A DNA stretch of 64,000 bases from contig JAEBUN010000036.1 in assembly GCA_023014365.1 (NCBI GenBank), positions 310,001-374,000 of the forward strand, read 5' to 3'. The notes under the pieces are model-generated. The model was not told where the DNA came from, searched no databases, and saw only the letters and a list, made by a program, of their open reading frames with translations. Both the position numbers and the translations under genes were made by a program. Shown here piece by piece: positions 1 through 11,476 of this stretch (the first letter of the stretch is position 1; every line of letters begins with the position of its first letter). The stretch comes from Lepiota brunneoincarnata. Lineage: Eukaryota > Basidiomycota > Agaricomycetes > Agaricales > Agaricaceae.

Positions 1-684
1 ATGAAATAAAGACATTAATTAGTCTGCCAAGGTTGCATCTGGGGTCCCCAGGTGGGTAGGATAGGGGGTCTGGACCTGGGCATGCTACTTGGACCCCCAT
101 GGTGTGGTGCCTGATGAGAGGCTGGCCCACTGCGTGGTCTTTCACATTTGTCTGTCTGTCTGTCTGTAGATCCCATAGCAGCCACAATCTCCTGGTTGCT
201 CAACATGTTCTGCTGGACACTGCTATATACAAATATTGAGTGTACCTACTGGAATATTGTGTATTCTCTTCCCATGACTGAGGGTGCAGGAAATTATGCA
301 TACCCTGCTAAGACCATTGCTGTGCATCTGTTATGTGGGTTAGGCATCTGCAATGCTCAATGCAGTATACATCGTGTAGACTGTTGAGTAATGTGAGCAA
401 GTCTAAGGCAATGCCAAAGAGCAGGAACAATATACTGTGTATAAAATAAGACAAAGCTAGGGATTACAAGGAATACCTAGGTCTCTATATACTGTTGGGG
501 TGACTGGCATGTGATAAAAAGGAGAATCACATGCGAACAGGCAAGAATCACAAGCCAAAAGGAAAACTAACTATAGACAAGTGGGGGCATGTGGTAACTA
601 AATATATACAGGCACTGACAACAGGCAGTGACATGTGAAAGGCAAAAATAGATGGGTGAGCGTGTGAATGGGAAAATGGTAACA
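1..684. other. CpG-poor, unassigned repeat-like sequence
   Basis: No supportable gene is seen here. A short (TGTC)n microsatellite lies at about 148-167. The stretch is CpG-poor like the decayed retroelement to its right, so it may hold the 3' end or LTR of that element, but no LTR pair could be aligned. Confidence 0.4.
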
Positions 685-769
685 TTACCCCCTTCTAATC
701 TTCAAACTCTGTTTTGAAGTCAATAAGCGGTGGGGTACTGGTGTGGGATGCAGGTCATGGAAGTAGTCA

Positions 770-1445
770 GTTCTAGTCATAGCCGTAATCATTGTAGGCA
801 TAGTTGTAGTTGTTGTATTAGCCATCGCCAATGATATCATACATTCATCCAAAGGTGGTGGGATAGCGTTGCGCCATTCTTTTGAGCATGGCGTTGTGAC
901 GATTCTGGTGGTAGATGGGGCAGGTATGCATGTAGTGACCAGGTGCAGAATGGTTACAATGGTGGCAGGTGTAGAGGGGGCAGCTGTGGGCCCAGTGTCC
1001 ATCTTGGTGACACTCAAAGCAACAATTTCTTCCAACATTGTATGAGCAGGTTGTCGCAGGTTTGGGGTGTGGGGGCAGGGTTGGTACAGTGTCAAGGAGG
1101 TCTTTGGGGTAAGGGGGTGGACTTCCTGCTGCTGACAGGCTTCCATTTGGTGGGTGAATTTGTCCACTGTTTGTTGTCAAGTTCTGGGTGGTGGTGCAGA
1201 GGGGGCAGGTATGACAACAGGCAGGGTAGGAGGGCTTGGAGATTGTTCGGGTTGAACTTGTCAGTGGGTAGAGTGAACTCATTGGGGTGGTCAGTTGGGT
1301 TGCATTGGTTGAACCATACTAGGGACTGTGGGTGTAATCTGTATACCAGTTGTGGAGCTGCAATGCTTGGTAAAGATTTGGCGAAAGGTGGGGTCAGACC
1401 ATAATTGTTCAAACATATTCTGATTTGCCTCCTTGACTCTTTTGA
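770..1445 (-). pseudogene. Decayed tandem zinc-knuckle protein (CX2CX4HX4C then CX2CX6HX4C)
   Basis: The minus strand encodes a canonical retroviral-type zinc knuckle (CFECHQDGHWAHSC). A second, wider knuckle (CHHCNHSAPGHYMHTC, spacing CX2CX6HX4C) follows after four residues, then a Tyr/Asp/Asn-rich acidic tail. Coding sense jumps between at least two overlapping frames and the tail holds stops, so this is a broken gene. The knuckle order, the APGHY signature and the acidic tail match the locus at 28.4-29.3 kb on the other strand. Such cysteine knuckles bind single-stranded nucleic acid in Gag proteins. Whether this family is a Gag or a domesticated relative cannot be told here. It lies downstream of, and in the same direction as, the dead Gypsy pol. 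Confidence 0.55.
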
Positions 1446-1501
1446 TGCTTTGTTTGAGGCTATGTAGGCAGAGGAGGTTTTCTCAGAGTTGGAAATAACC
1501 A

Positions 1502-2290
1502 TCATGTACTTCTTGCAATAGCAGAATAGCCATGGATAAACTTCTGGTAGAAGTTACAGAATCTGATAAACTTGCAGACATCTTTGGTCCACTTTGGGAT
1601 GGGCCATTGGGTGATTCTGGCTAATTTGACATGATCCATTTCGATTTTATTGGGCATGATGATCATACCAAGGTATTTCATACAGTCGCAGTAAAATTTG
1701 CATTTCTTGGTCTTGAGATAGATGTCGTTCAAGGCCAAACACTCAAGAACTTCTTCTGTGATGCAGTCATGTTCTTCTTGATCACAGGTGAAGATGAGTA
1801 TATTGTCCATATAAATGACAATTCCTCCTTTACAGATTGGGGACACTAAGATGTCATCCATGAATGCCTGGAAGGTTGCGGGGAGTTGCACATTCCGAAG
1901 AACATGATGGTCAGTTCAAATAATCCAAGCAGGGTGTTGAATGCACCTTTCCATTCATCTCCTTTCTTGATATGAATATTGTTATATCCAGCATGAATGT
2001 CAAGTTTGGAAAATATGCAGGCTCCTTTGAGCTTATCCATAATCTCAGTAACCATTGGGATTTGGTACGTGTTCTTGACTGTATGCTTATTGACATAGCG
2101 GTAATCCTGACAGGGGTGGAGCAAGCCATCCTTCTTGTTGACAAAGAAGAACAGGGATGCCATTGGGGATTTTGACAGGCAGATGTAACCTTTACAGAGG
2201 TTGTTGGAAATGAACTCTTTCAAAGAGTTGTCCTGATTTGGGGAAAGTCTGTAAGCTTTCATTGCAACAGGTTTGAACTTGGGTTTTAGT
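1502..2290 (-). pseudogene. Dead Ty3/Gypsy reverse transcriptase (YMDN active site)
   Basis: Two minus-strand frames join near 1,850-1,890 by one frameshift into a Ty3/Gypsy RT. Visible motifs include FVNKKDG (fingers), FSKLDIHAGYNNI (motif A with its Asp), FFGMCNSP (motif B) and YMDNIL where the family has Y(L/I/M)DD. The connection region GYSAIA follows. The second catalytic Asp is Asn here, which would abolish polymerisation. The change at 1804 fits deamination of the CpG in GAC-GAT. No RNase H or integrase was recognised beyond it, so the element is truncated. The RT motifs themselves are unambiguous. Confidence 0.8.
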
Positions 2291-2383
2291 TTGATAGCAT
2301 GGTTGTAAGCTCATTGGGGAGGGAATTGTTTGGTAGCCTTCTTGCTGAAATGACTCAACCATTGGTGGAATTGGTGGGGAACT

Positions 2384-3631
2384 TTAACTGCAGGGTCGTC
2401 GACCCTTTTTGTCTCCGTGTTTAATTGCAAGTTCTGTAGCCTGACTGGTTTGGTTGATCTCAAGCTTGACATAAGCAAGTTTGGTGGGTGTACTAATGAT
2501 CTGATGCATCTCAGACTCTAGAGAGAACTCTTTGTAGTCCTCATCAAGGAGAGGTTCATAGATTGGTTCGTGCAGGGTGTAGGAAAACTTTCCTTTGGGG
2601 TCAAATGTGATTAATTGGTCCATAGTGAGGGTAGTGATATCAATTGGACAGTTGTTGTATGTCAAGTACTCAGGGTGATGGTTGTGCTTCTTCTCTTTTC
2701 TCCATTGGAATGTACAATGTTTCCAATCGATTTTCGAGTTGACTTCATTAAGCTACAGGGAAACCAAGGACCATTGGTTTTGAACTGGTTGCTGCAACGT
2801 AGCTGGTGATGGGAATCAATTGGCCATCAATTATAGTGTGGAAGGTAGAATAGTGGGTAATCATTCTGTTTAGGTTGTTCGATCCATCAAAATTGCACAT
2901 GTTGATTCCTTGGGGGAGTGCCTGCTTCCATAGATGGTGTTCAGTAATGAAGTCTTCGGATATGAAGTTGCCTTGAGCTCCAGAGTCAAGGAGAGTGATA
3001 AGCAGGATGTCTTTCTGTTCTCTCAGACTCTGCACCTTTAAAGGAAGATATATGGATTTATTGTTTGAGGTAGATGCGAGAGTTACAACATTACAAGAGA
3101 GAGGGAAACTGGGAGGGGCTGGCATTGAACAGAACCTCTGAATCAAAAATTTGCAAATGGTTGCATGGTCAGGTCTTTGGACCAAGTCTCATAGACTTCA
3201 ACGGCTTTGGTTTCAGGAATAGATTCAATGATGGAATGGATTTTAAGGGATGCATTTTGTATGTTGGTTGCCTTATTGATTTTTGGTTGTGGTTTTATGA
3301 CATTGGGGCATATGTGGGAGATGTGGCTGGGTTTGAAACAACAGAAACATAGGCCTTTCTCATAGGTGCACTTTTCTTTGGGTGTAAATACAGCATTGAT
3401 ATTGATGTCATCATTGTGGGGAAAATGATCGGATTGGTCTTCTTTGGCTTCTTCATGATCAGGGTGCGGATCATTAGGGATATTAAAAGAAGGGTAATAT
3501 TCAGGACCTTCGTTAAGGTATGTGTTGTTGATCTCCATAGCGTTCAGATCACGCAATGGACAGAATTGGTAGTGGCAGTTTGGTCCAATGTAGGACAATT
3601 GTTGTTGTGAGCAGCGATACAGTTGTTGCAC
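2384..3631 (-). pseudogene. Decayed Gypsy Gag knuckle and aspartic protease region
   Basis: This is the upstream part of the dead Gypsy element on the minus strand. Reading from 3631 downwards there is a CX2CX4HX4C zinc knuckle (CFCCFKPSHISHIC). A retropepsin-like active site (LLDSGAQGNFI, with DSG) follows in another frame at about 2,950-3,000. A PR-RT linker with a Glu/Asp-rich stretch occupies 2,384-2,665. Several frame changes separate the pieces. The order Gag knuckle, protease, linker, RT is the standard Ty3/Gypsy order and ties this stretch to the RT at 1.5-2.3 kb. CpG dinucleotides are scarce throughout. Confidence 0.7.
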
Positions 3632-3639
3632 ATAGTCAA

Positions 3640-6141
3640 CCTACATTGTATCACACAAGTGGGACCAGCGAATGCATACACTGTATCAAGTGAATGGGAG
3701 CCAGCTCTGCTACCTCACCATAAATCTTCATGCCCAGGTCTTATCCCATGGTCAAAGAGGTCCTAAGAGGTTAGGATCATGGGTACTAGAAATTCCGGGT
3801 TAGGGAGTGGAAAGCAGCAATCTGGGAGGGGTGGGCTGGCACAACCTAGATATAACCATCCTTCCACATTAGAATGTATGTGGCAAAGTGACAAGTATGA
3901 TACATTCGCGAATGCCAGAAATATTGACAAATCAAATGCTGGATGTGATACAGGTGCCAGACAATGGGGTGGCAAACAGCAGCATGGGTACTACAATGGT
4001 CCATATGATGGCACACCACCAGCCATACATTCTGTGAGACATAACTTGTGCTGAGGCCAGCTGGCAGTTGGCTGGCATCATTTCAAGAATTGCTGGGATG
4101 TAAGTTGGCAAAATGTCAAGGGCAAAAGCCGATGCAACGTGCTGGGCAGGAGGCTAATGCCGGATGTGATACATGTGCCAGAGGATGGGTTGGCAAAGGG
4201 CAGGAGGAATACCAGACCAAGGTCCATGGGGTCAAGGTGAAAAACATACATTGTGAGAAATGTTGGTTGTGCTGGGGCCGGCTGTGGTACACCAGGTATT
4301 GAGTGAGGTTGTAGTGCTAGAATAGTGTAGTGGGTGCCTAGCGATCAACTGACATGGATAGTGAACATGTTTGGAATGTAAAGTTGATGAAGCCGAAATG
4401 AGCAGCACACATATTGCTGGTGTACCAGTTGTATAATTAATACATGGGCTGAATGCAGGGCCAACACTAAAACTGCCATAAAATGTGCCAAATGTATATG
4501 ACACAGGATTCAATGAGCAGCAGGAAGGCTGCATGATAGCAAATAATCTGGAGTGGGAAAGAACAATATTACAATTTTAATATTTAACATAAGTAATTAT
4601 GTTACTAGAGCTCAACATTGGGAGTGGGGAAGACCACATGATGGAATTATTGCCCATTGTCAATATTTGAGATTTTCTGGGTGATATCTTCTTCAATGAG
4701 TTCGTCAGCATGCTGGCATAAGCTTAACAATCTTTTGTAGGCTTGGTCCTGGACAGTGAGCCATTGCAGCTCTGAATGGTACAGCCTGTGTGCTACATCC
4801 TTGTAACTCAAGCCAAGATGGTGTTGGAGGGCTTTGACTTCGGCATGCCCCGCAAAGAGCTCATGCTCTGAGAGGCTCTGGTGACACAGACATCAGGCAG
4901 GTAAGGGTCCTGAAGAAGTTTGGTAGGGGCTAGTGGCTTACCAGCACTGCCGGAGCCATTATGTTGCTGAGGCCTATCAGTCCATATGGTAGATCCTCTT
5001 TTAAAACTGGCAAACATAAAAACATTTAGCAAGACAAAAGCCAGATTGCTGGCAAGGGGGATGTTGCTATTGGGAAGGTGTCGGTGGGGTAGCATTCGGC
5101 AATTCGGTCAGGGCTGGAAACATTGGGCCCCTTTGTGGCAATGCATGGCCAGCAGCCATGCAGGCATTTTCAGCAGGAGCACATGCATTGCCACCTAATT
5201 GGCACAATGAAGGTGCAGTGACAGACGTGCAATACAATGTATGTAGTGGGTCTTAATGGAACAATAACATACCGTTGGTTTAATGTCCTGAAGGCCAAAT
5301 AGTTCTTGCATCTTGACATTTTTGTGAGCAAGCTCAGCAGTATTAGTCATATAGCTGGGAACAAGAAGATCTTGCATATTATTGTTTGCTGGATGTTTGG
5401 ATGGCGATAGAGTGTCAAGTTGTTTGGTATTGACAGGTGGGAAAGAATTCATGAGAGATGGCCCAGCAGAATGCCTCAGACAGAACAAGAGATATTGTTG
5501 TAGTGATTGGAATTGCAGCTATATCTGTATAAAATAAGGCAATTTTATGGAAGTTGGTGATTAGTAAGTGTTGCATTTTGGACTGATCACATGTCCAGGG
5601 TTGGAAATTTTTTCAGGCGCATCCAAACAATGCATTGTTTCCCTCACATATTCCTCAGCCTATTGGAACATTCATGTTATGTGATCAAACCTTTGTTGTC
5701 AAAGCCATTTCTAACATGACTACACCCACCACAAAGGAGATCACATTGGCTGTGGAAAAGTATGAGAGCAATGTCTGGCAGGCGCAGCATAACAGCCAGG
5801 TCACAGAAATGATGGAGACATACCTGGAAGAGATGGTATGTAGTTTGTGCTAGAATTATGATATTGCATCAATTGGCAAGCCACATACAGCAGAAGACAT
5901 TCACGCATACAAAAAGTAACGAGCCAGCAATTCATGCCACTTTCAAAAAACATCGATTCCTCCTTGAATTCATTGTTGCCTGGTGTGGCTAAGGCAGCAA
6001 TCCAACATTTAATATGGATCAGCTAAATGCACTTGAAAAATATGACAAGGTCACAAAGAAGAGTGCCGGTAAAATGGTGCATGCCAATGAATTGTTTCTT
6101 GGCTGCACAGGATTTACTTAGCCACACTTGGAAAAAAGCAG
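3640..6141. other. Decayed CpG-poor repeat region with about 220-bp spaced direct repeats
   Basis: No intact gene is seen. A unit starting near 3,938 recurs near 4,157 (about 220 bp apart); the first copy has AATGCTGGATG where the second has AATGCCGGATG, a CpG-to-TpG difference. Further matching pieces lie at about 4,024 and 4,247. The hexamers TGCCAG, TGCTGG, TGCCGG and their complements recur densely from here to 9.7 kb. An 80-codon open stretch at 5,635-5,853 has no recognisable domain. The only TAAGCTTA octamer found outside the Gypsy-2 family lies at 4,719-4,726. Confidence 0.4.
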
Positions 6142-7444
6142 ATGGGACAAGTCAGCGGACATTTGCAGGAACAAGGGGCTACAACCACCTCTGGCCGAGG
6201 TGATGCCATGAAGGCAAACTCTGACCAAGCAACATTCCAGGACCAATTGAGCTGGCACCAGGAACAAGTGCACAACCAGGCACCAACTTCGCTGGCCCGC
6301 ACAGTGAAGAGTGGGCAACACAACACACTCTGTTGCCAGTCAGCGTGCCTGCCAACAACATTCCAGAAACTTCAGCAGCTGGATGAGTCCAGTGTGTCAG
6401 AGCACCAAGATTGGAAATGCCTGAAATGTTGGTGGTGGGGCAAGCACATCAGGCCACAGCATCAAGACCTCCAATTGCTGTATTGTTGGCTGACACACCA
6501 AGCTCAACATCCAACTCCTACAAGCCATCAGAATCACTGCCACCCCTTCCATCAAATGACAAAGGCAAATGCAGAGCTGTGCTGCGCTGCCAGGCCATTA
6601 CAGACATGGAAATGGATGGACCACAACAATCAAACAGGCTGCCACGGGCCTAACGTAGGCCGGCAGTACCAGCCCCATCACATTCCACAGCCGACCGGCC
6701 AGCTATTTGACACAGCATGCTGGCAATGTGTCCAAAGCAAGGTTCCATGTCAGATCAATGCCAGCAGAAGTGCCTGTTGCCACTGCAGGGTCAAAAAGGT
6801 CCAATGCACAAATTATGCAGGTGTTAGGTGGGGGGTTAATCACAAGCAAGTACCAACACCTCTGCCACAGCGCTCTCTGAAATGGCAAAGGGGAATCAAA
6901 GAAGAGGTCACGAAATGGGTTGATGTCAATACCGATGATGACAACCAATTGAATTGGACAAATTCAGAGGATGAGACAAAGGCTGCAGCATGTCAGCAGG
7001 CTGCCAAGGTCGCATTGTCAAAGGCTACAGCACAGGCATCAAGGGCCAATGCAAAGGGGAAGGCCAGGGCCATGGAGGAGGCAAGTACCTCAGCACTGGC
7101 TGAAGCCACAGCACCCCATGGCAATGGTGCCAACCACCTGGTGACTGGCCACCCCATGCTGAATTTTCAGTGGGGGCTGGAAGATAATGAGGGATATGAA
7201 GAGGGTAAGCTATTACTAATCTCATGTGGAATTTATGTTCACTCACTCACAATGTCTATTCAAGCCATGGGTTGGGTCCAAGAATGCTTGGATTATTTTG
7301 ACCAGTGGCTGATCAAACATTTTAGCTGTGCCGAGGGCAAAGCACTCTTCCAGGCTGCATGGATTTTCACAATGGAGGAAAGTATGAAGGGCTTTTGCAC
7401 TCGGCTGGACAAAATCCAAAGCCGGATCATTGCCGGAACACCAG
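6142..7444 (+). pseudogene. Transposon-associated Zn2Cys6-type protein, 3' end cut by an LTR
   Basis: A frame of over 430 codons contains a textbook binuclear zinc-cluster spacing at residues 193-222: CX2CX6C, eight residues, CX2CX6C, with lysines in the second half-cluster (RVKKVQ). Zn2Cys6 domains are fungal DNA-binding modules that usually contact CGG triplets. An Ala/Lys-rich stretch and a DDDN acidic patch follow, then a segment (MGWVQECLDYFDQWLIKHF) that may be helical. The first 170 codons look frame-shifted, since a neighbouring frame at 6,411-6,653 reads more naturally. The frame runs straight into LTR copy A at 7,445, so the 3' end is missing. The architecture resembles the antisense gene at 11.5-12.5 kb. 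Function in transcription or in a mobile element is inferred only. Confidence 0.55.
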
Positions 7445-8701
7445 TGATACGCTGATTTCATGCCTATACATGAATTCCGTACTCCAGAACAACTCTCTAC
7501 ATATAATCATTGGCTATATCATTAAAGAACCCTATAGAGGATTGGTACTATGTCCCATAGTAGCCAGTTTGACCGAACTGAGGATATTCAAGCCTCAGAA
7601 GTGTTCAAACCAGCTCATTATCACTAAGCTTAGTGAACCAAGCTACATATCAGAACACTCTCCGGAGGGATTCCGGACTCTACATAGCCTATTGAGTATA
7701 CTCCGGTCGCATCCAGGGACCTTACAAGCAGTTTTCTGATGAACTCGGATTTGTTGGAACCTAAAGAATGTACATGTGGCTGTCGCAGGTGTATAATGCC
7801 CATAGCAAGCCCAATAATGATGACTGGACCACAGAACGGAACATCCAACATTTGGGAGGCGACACCCGATGCCCAAAACCCTAGACATATCAAAGACTCA
7901 TAATTAATGAGTGCTTTGTGGGTCCCGGCACCTCAGCATATTGCCTGACTGAGATTAATTACAACAGATCAAGGGATTGTCCATATGCCATACATTCTGA
8001 TCATAATTGATCTGGAGGCTTAATGCGCTTGCATGGATGCAGAATAATGCAGACGAGCACGGAACATGCCTGGCTGGATTGCCATTTGTCAATCAGAGAA
8101 AAACCCATAACCCAGGGCAAGGTAGAAATGCTGCAAACCTTCCAAAATATTCTGCAGTATCTGTAACAATTAAGCTTATGGTTTTCTATTTCATATTTAC
8201 TATCTCTCGTATGTATCTAAACAATATAAATATGGTTGCGCTTGTTCATGGAGAAAAAAGAGGTCTCACCCCCACTTCCACATGCAAGTCTACAAGCCGT
8301 GATCAAGAACGGTTTCAGAGGACTATTTAGTGTGCATCGTTAAGTGTGATTTCTTCCATTGTCGACCAACCCAGAGACAGAGACAGAGAACAGTGTCCAG
8401 AGTTTAGAGTTCCAGAGTGCTAGAGACAGAGACAGAGACAGAGAACAGAGTTCAGAGACCAGAGACCAGAGACCAGAGACCCTGTGCTTTGAATTGACAG
8501 GGATTGTCCTTTCATTGTTGCACCGTACAGCTAAGATAACTTCAACGGCTGTTCATTAACCTCTAAAAAAACTACTCTCTTGAATTTTGCTGTCAGAACG
8601 CACCCCCAGAACACCCTAAAAGATGAGACTGTTCATTATCTATCTCATATCACTTGTATTAGCTTAAGCTTATTCGAATTTCGGCTAAGCTTAGTGAAAA
8701 C
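7445..8701 (+). mobile_element. Gypsy-2 LTR copy A, 3'-truncated, inserted in the Zn2Cys6 gene
   Basis: This begins TGATACGC like the 5' LTR at 18,047 and matches it along its whole length, but stops at GTGAAAAC about 47 bp short of the LTR end. It contains four TAAGCTTA octamers (7,625; 8,171; 8,665; 8,686); the first sits in a 16-nt perfect palindrome, TCACTAAGCTTAGTGA. It also holds an (AGAGAC)n purine tract at about 8,370-8,480. It interrupts the plus-strand Zn2Cys6 frame. No target-site duplication could be tested because the far end is missing. Confidence 0.85.
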
Positions 8702-8717
8702 AGTTGGAAATGTGGCC

Positions 8718-9687
8718 ATGGCGATGGATATCGATGCCAGCCCATCAGGTGCAATGCCGGTTGAGCACCCTCCAGCCATTAATCCCCCAGCTGCCACACC
8801 ACACTCACTCTCACCAATCGGTCTCACCACCGACCATGCGACGACTTTGCCAGCACACCAATGCCCCTCACCCCTGGCCTTGCCACAGTCACAATCCCAA
8901 TCACCACCTGCATCAGCCATACTGCCACTGGCAGTACCTCAAGTTGAATTCCATGACCTGACCTGGTCCAATAGGCTAGGTGATCACACAATATTCTTGA
9001 CATCACCATCTGACATACCATGCACCAATGAGAAGCCAGCAACAAATGATGCCTTACCACCATTAAGGCTGGCCTCGCCAGTGTCTGCCTCGGCAGCATC
9101 CCCCATTGCTGCTACAGATGACAATATGCTGGTGAATTTTGTTGGGAGTTTGCTGAGATCGTCCTCAATGCCAGCAACCGCCTTTCAACCAGGCAAGTCC
9201 TTTGTCCCCAGCACCAGTGGCAACTTTGGCTGTTCCACCCACCATGTCTCCACTACCACTCCCCCCCCTCCCAGCAAACATCACTGCACTGTCATCATCC
9301 AATGCCACCACATTGCATTTCCCGCTTGCTGGCCACCCATCCAGTGCTGATGTCTCTCTTCCCCCTCCTGTTCCCAGTGCCATGACCCTAGGGGTGCAAT
9401 TAATTGCCCCTACCCCAGCACATTCCCAAGAGGATGTTATCATCCATCAAGCCACATTGTTGGAGCTGCATACTGGCACTCTCTCACATCCTTGGACTTG
9501 CTCACAGTTGCAAGCTGACCATGATCATGGAAATATTGATTCAGCCAATTCCCCAGCATCCCTCCAACCCCCGAGATGCAGTCCATGCTTAAGTAGCTCA
9601 CTGGTGCCATCATTGGACACAAGTGTAGATACCCCACATCTCAAAAAATGCAAGGTATCAGGCAGCAATGATGACTGGGTGCAATAA
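8718..9687 (+). pseudogene. Pro/Ser/Ala-rich low-complexity ORF with one frameshift
   Basis: The ATG at 8,718 opens a Pro/Ser/Ala/Thr-rich frame (start MAMDIDASPSGAMPVEHPP). It switches by one base near 9,190-9,200 into a second frame of the same composition, which ends at 9,687 with a short Lys/Asp tail (LKKCKVSGSNDDWVQ). No domain is recognised. The composition suggests a disordered protein of the transposon-associated type. Density of TGCCAG/CCAGCA words matches the region to the left, so it may belong to the same decayed element that LTR A split. Confidence 0.4.
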
Positions 9688-9689
9688 AA

Positions 9690-9711
9690 AGCTAGATCTT
9701 GAGATCTAGCT
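9690..9711. repeat. Perfect 10-bp inverted repeat with a 2-nt loop
   Basis: The 10-base arms AGCTAGATCT and AGATCTAGCT are separated by TG. The hairpin starts two bases after the stop codon of the Pro-rich ORF. It may act at the RNA 3' end or mark an element edge; neither can be shown. Confidence 0.5.
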
Positions 9712-10670
9712 ATCACATTGTATTTATCAGCTATTATTGTGTATCTTTCTTGGGATTTTTGTTTTTTTGGACTTAATTTTCCAAATATATTGCTTTGTCT
9801 TCCCTCAGTTGCCAGCTAGCCAAGTTACTTTACAACTGATATACCCTCCCCATTACATCACTTATTGTGTTGTTGCTCCTGGGAGTGCCACTGCTGCATT
9901 GAGGCTATAGATATGGTATATTGTTAGTAGGTATTCTGGGTATGCAGTGGTGAACATACCTGGATCAATTTCAACAGGTAGCATCAAAGCAGGGTCAATG
10001 GCCAGTAATGGCTGGTACCCTGGACCTGCCGGGACTCTCGCCGGGTGACTTTGAGGAAGCCCAGGCAGGGTACACTGTGACTGCAAACATGGCACATGCT
10101 GAAGTTGTAGGAAAGAGAATCATCCTCCAAGACAATTGTAAGGGCGAGGTGTGGTTGGCGAAACGACCACGGGCTCGTCTTCCCAATCTCGTGAAACTGG
10201 GTACAAGTACAACTCCAGTTGAGTGAGGGATCATAGGGAAACTTGAGAGAGCGAGAGAAAGAGAGACAGAGAGAGAGCAAAACTGAGGGAAAGAAACTTC
10301 AGGCTGGTTACGCTGTAGCCTATCGGAGGTCTTATGGCAGCGGAGACATCCTCGTCTTTGGGAGCTAAGGTATCTAAGTACAAATGTGCTACTTAAATAC
10401 CTAAATGAAAAAAATGATGCAGGGACGGATTCTGCATGTAGGCGAGTTTCCTCCCTTACAAAGTACCAACAATACTGGCATGGCATATGTTGGTTCACCA
10501 TTACTGGGACCATTTGAGGGAATGATTGGTGAGAAGCCATTTGCGAATCAATGTATTCATTGAAGGCTGATTGATGATGACCATGCCGGAATCTATGTTG
10601 TCTGCTGATTGATGCTAGCCTGATGTAAGGCTGCGATTTCCATCCAGATTTGTAAGCTGGGGTCTGTCTG
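9712..10670. other. Unassigned spacer with a purine-rich tract
   Basis: No supportable gene is seen. A GA-rich run (GAGAGA with GACAGA) lies at about 10,240-10,285. Open frames on the minus strand between 9,860 and 10,540 have no recognisable domain. Confidence 0.35.
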
Positions 10671-10853
10671 TGTTAGAGCCAGTGCGGGTCGGGACCGAAG
10701 CGGAGGGTTGGGGTGGTATCCTTGATATAAGGGAACCGGGGGATGGGGCGAAGTCAGTACGTAGACTTTGGGACCGAGGCGGAGTATGTTGGGTGGGGGG
10801 TTGGACTTGCAGCCTCAGCTTATGTGCTGTGCCCTCCTACTGTCCTAGTCCGT
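10671..10853 (-). repeat. Chromovirus 3' LTR (alignable part)
   Basis: Starts TGTTAGAGC on the plus strand and matches 17,864-18,046 base for base in length (183 bp, no gaps). The LTR continues rightwards by an unknown amount, since the other copy is truncated; its right end cannot be set from this window. Confidence 0.75.
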
Positions 10854-11419
10854 ATTTCAGGAAGTCGGAGCTGAAGTGGAGCGAGGCAGAAGAGAGGAGA
10901 GGATAGGGAACAGGGGGCTGGTCCGCTGCTTGATTCGATTATCAGACTGAAGAGTACAAGCCAAGTACCTATGGTATATATACTACTGGCCTTACTGAAC
11001 TATGACTCGTACTGACTACATGCAGAGCGAAGCAGAGACCGATATAGTTACAAACGGATTACAAACGGATTACGAATGGATTACGAAGGAAATGGAGACC
11101 GGTACAGGGTATGGAGACTGATAACGTCTCTTGGTTACAGACGGAGAATGGAGAACTGGAAAGTAACACCGAGGGTCAGGTGACCACGGCACGTGCAGAG
11201 ATGGTTGCATGATTAGGGCAATGGGTTTGTGGTCAGAGCGAGTCGGGGCCAAGTCGGAGGGCAGAGGGTTGTTATGTAGAGTGCACGTGGAGTTGAGAAG
11301 CCAAAGTATAATGGTTAAGCTCTGGGTTTGGCATGGATATGACAGTGCCCCCCCTTTAGGGCTGAGCCTCAAGGCCCTAGGGGGTCTAGACTGGGGCCCA
11401 TCGGAAAACCCCGCCAGGG

Positions 11420-11427
11420 TATAAAAA
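11420..11427 (+). promoter_or_regulatory. TATA box of the chromovirus antisense gene
   Basis: TATAAAAA lies 57 bases before the ATG at 11,477 and drives towards the accessory gene, against the direction of the element's own transcription. The antisense gene of Gypsy-2 has the same arrangement. Confidence 0.5.
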
Positions 11428-11476
11428 CGGGTGAACTGGTTCGAGTTGGGAGAGTACAACTTAACCCCATACTCCC

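Noticed and set aside
6114..6361. Minus-strand frames over the start of the Zn2Cys6 ORF
   Set aside because: No domain, and the plus-strand frame carries the exact zinc-cluster spacing.
8368..8480. Purine-rich AGAGAC repeats as a polypurine tract or CRISPR-like array
   Set aside because: They lie inside the LTR in all copies, lack spacers, and are not adjacent to an LTR edge.
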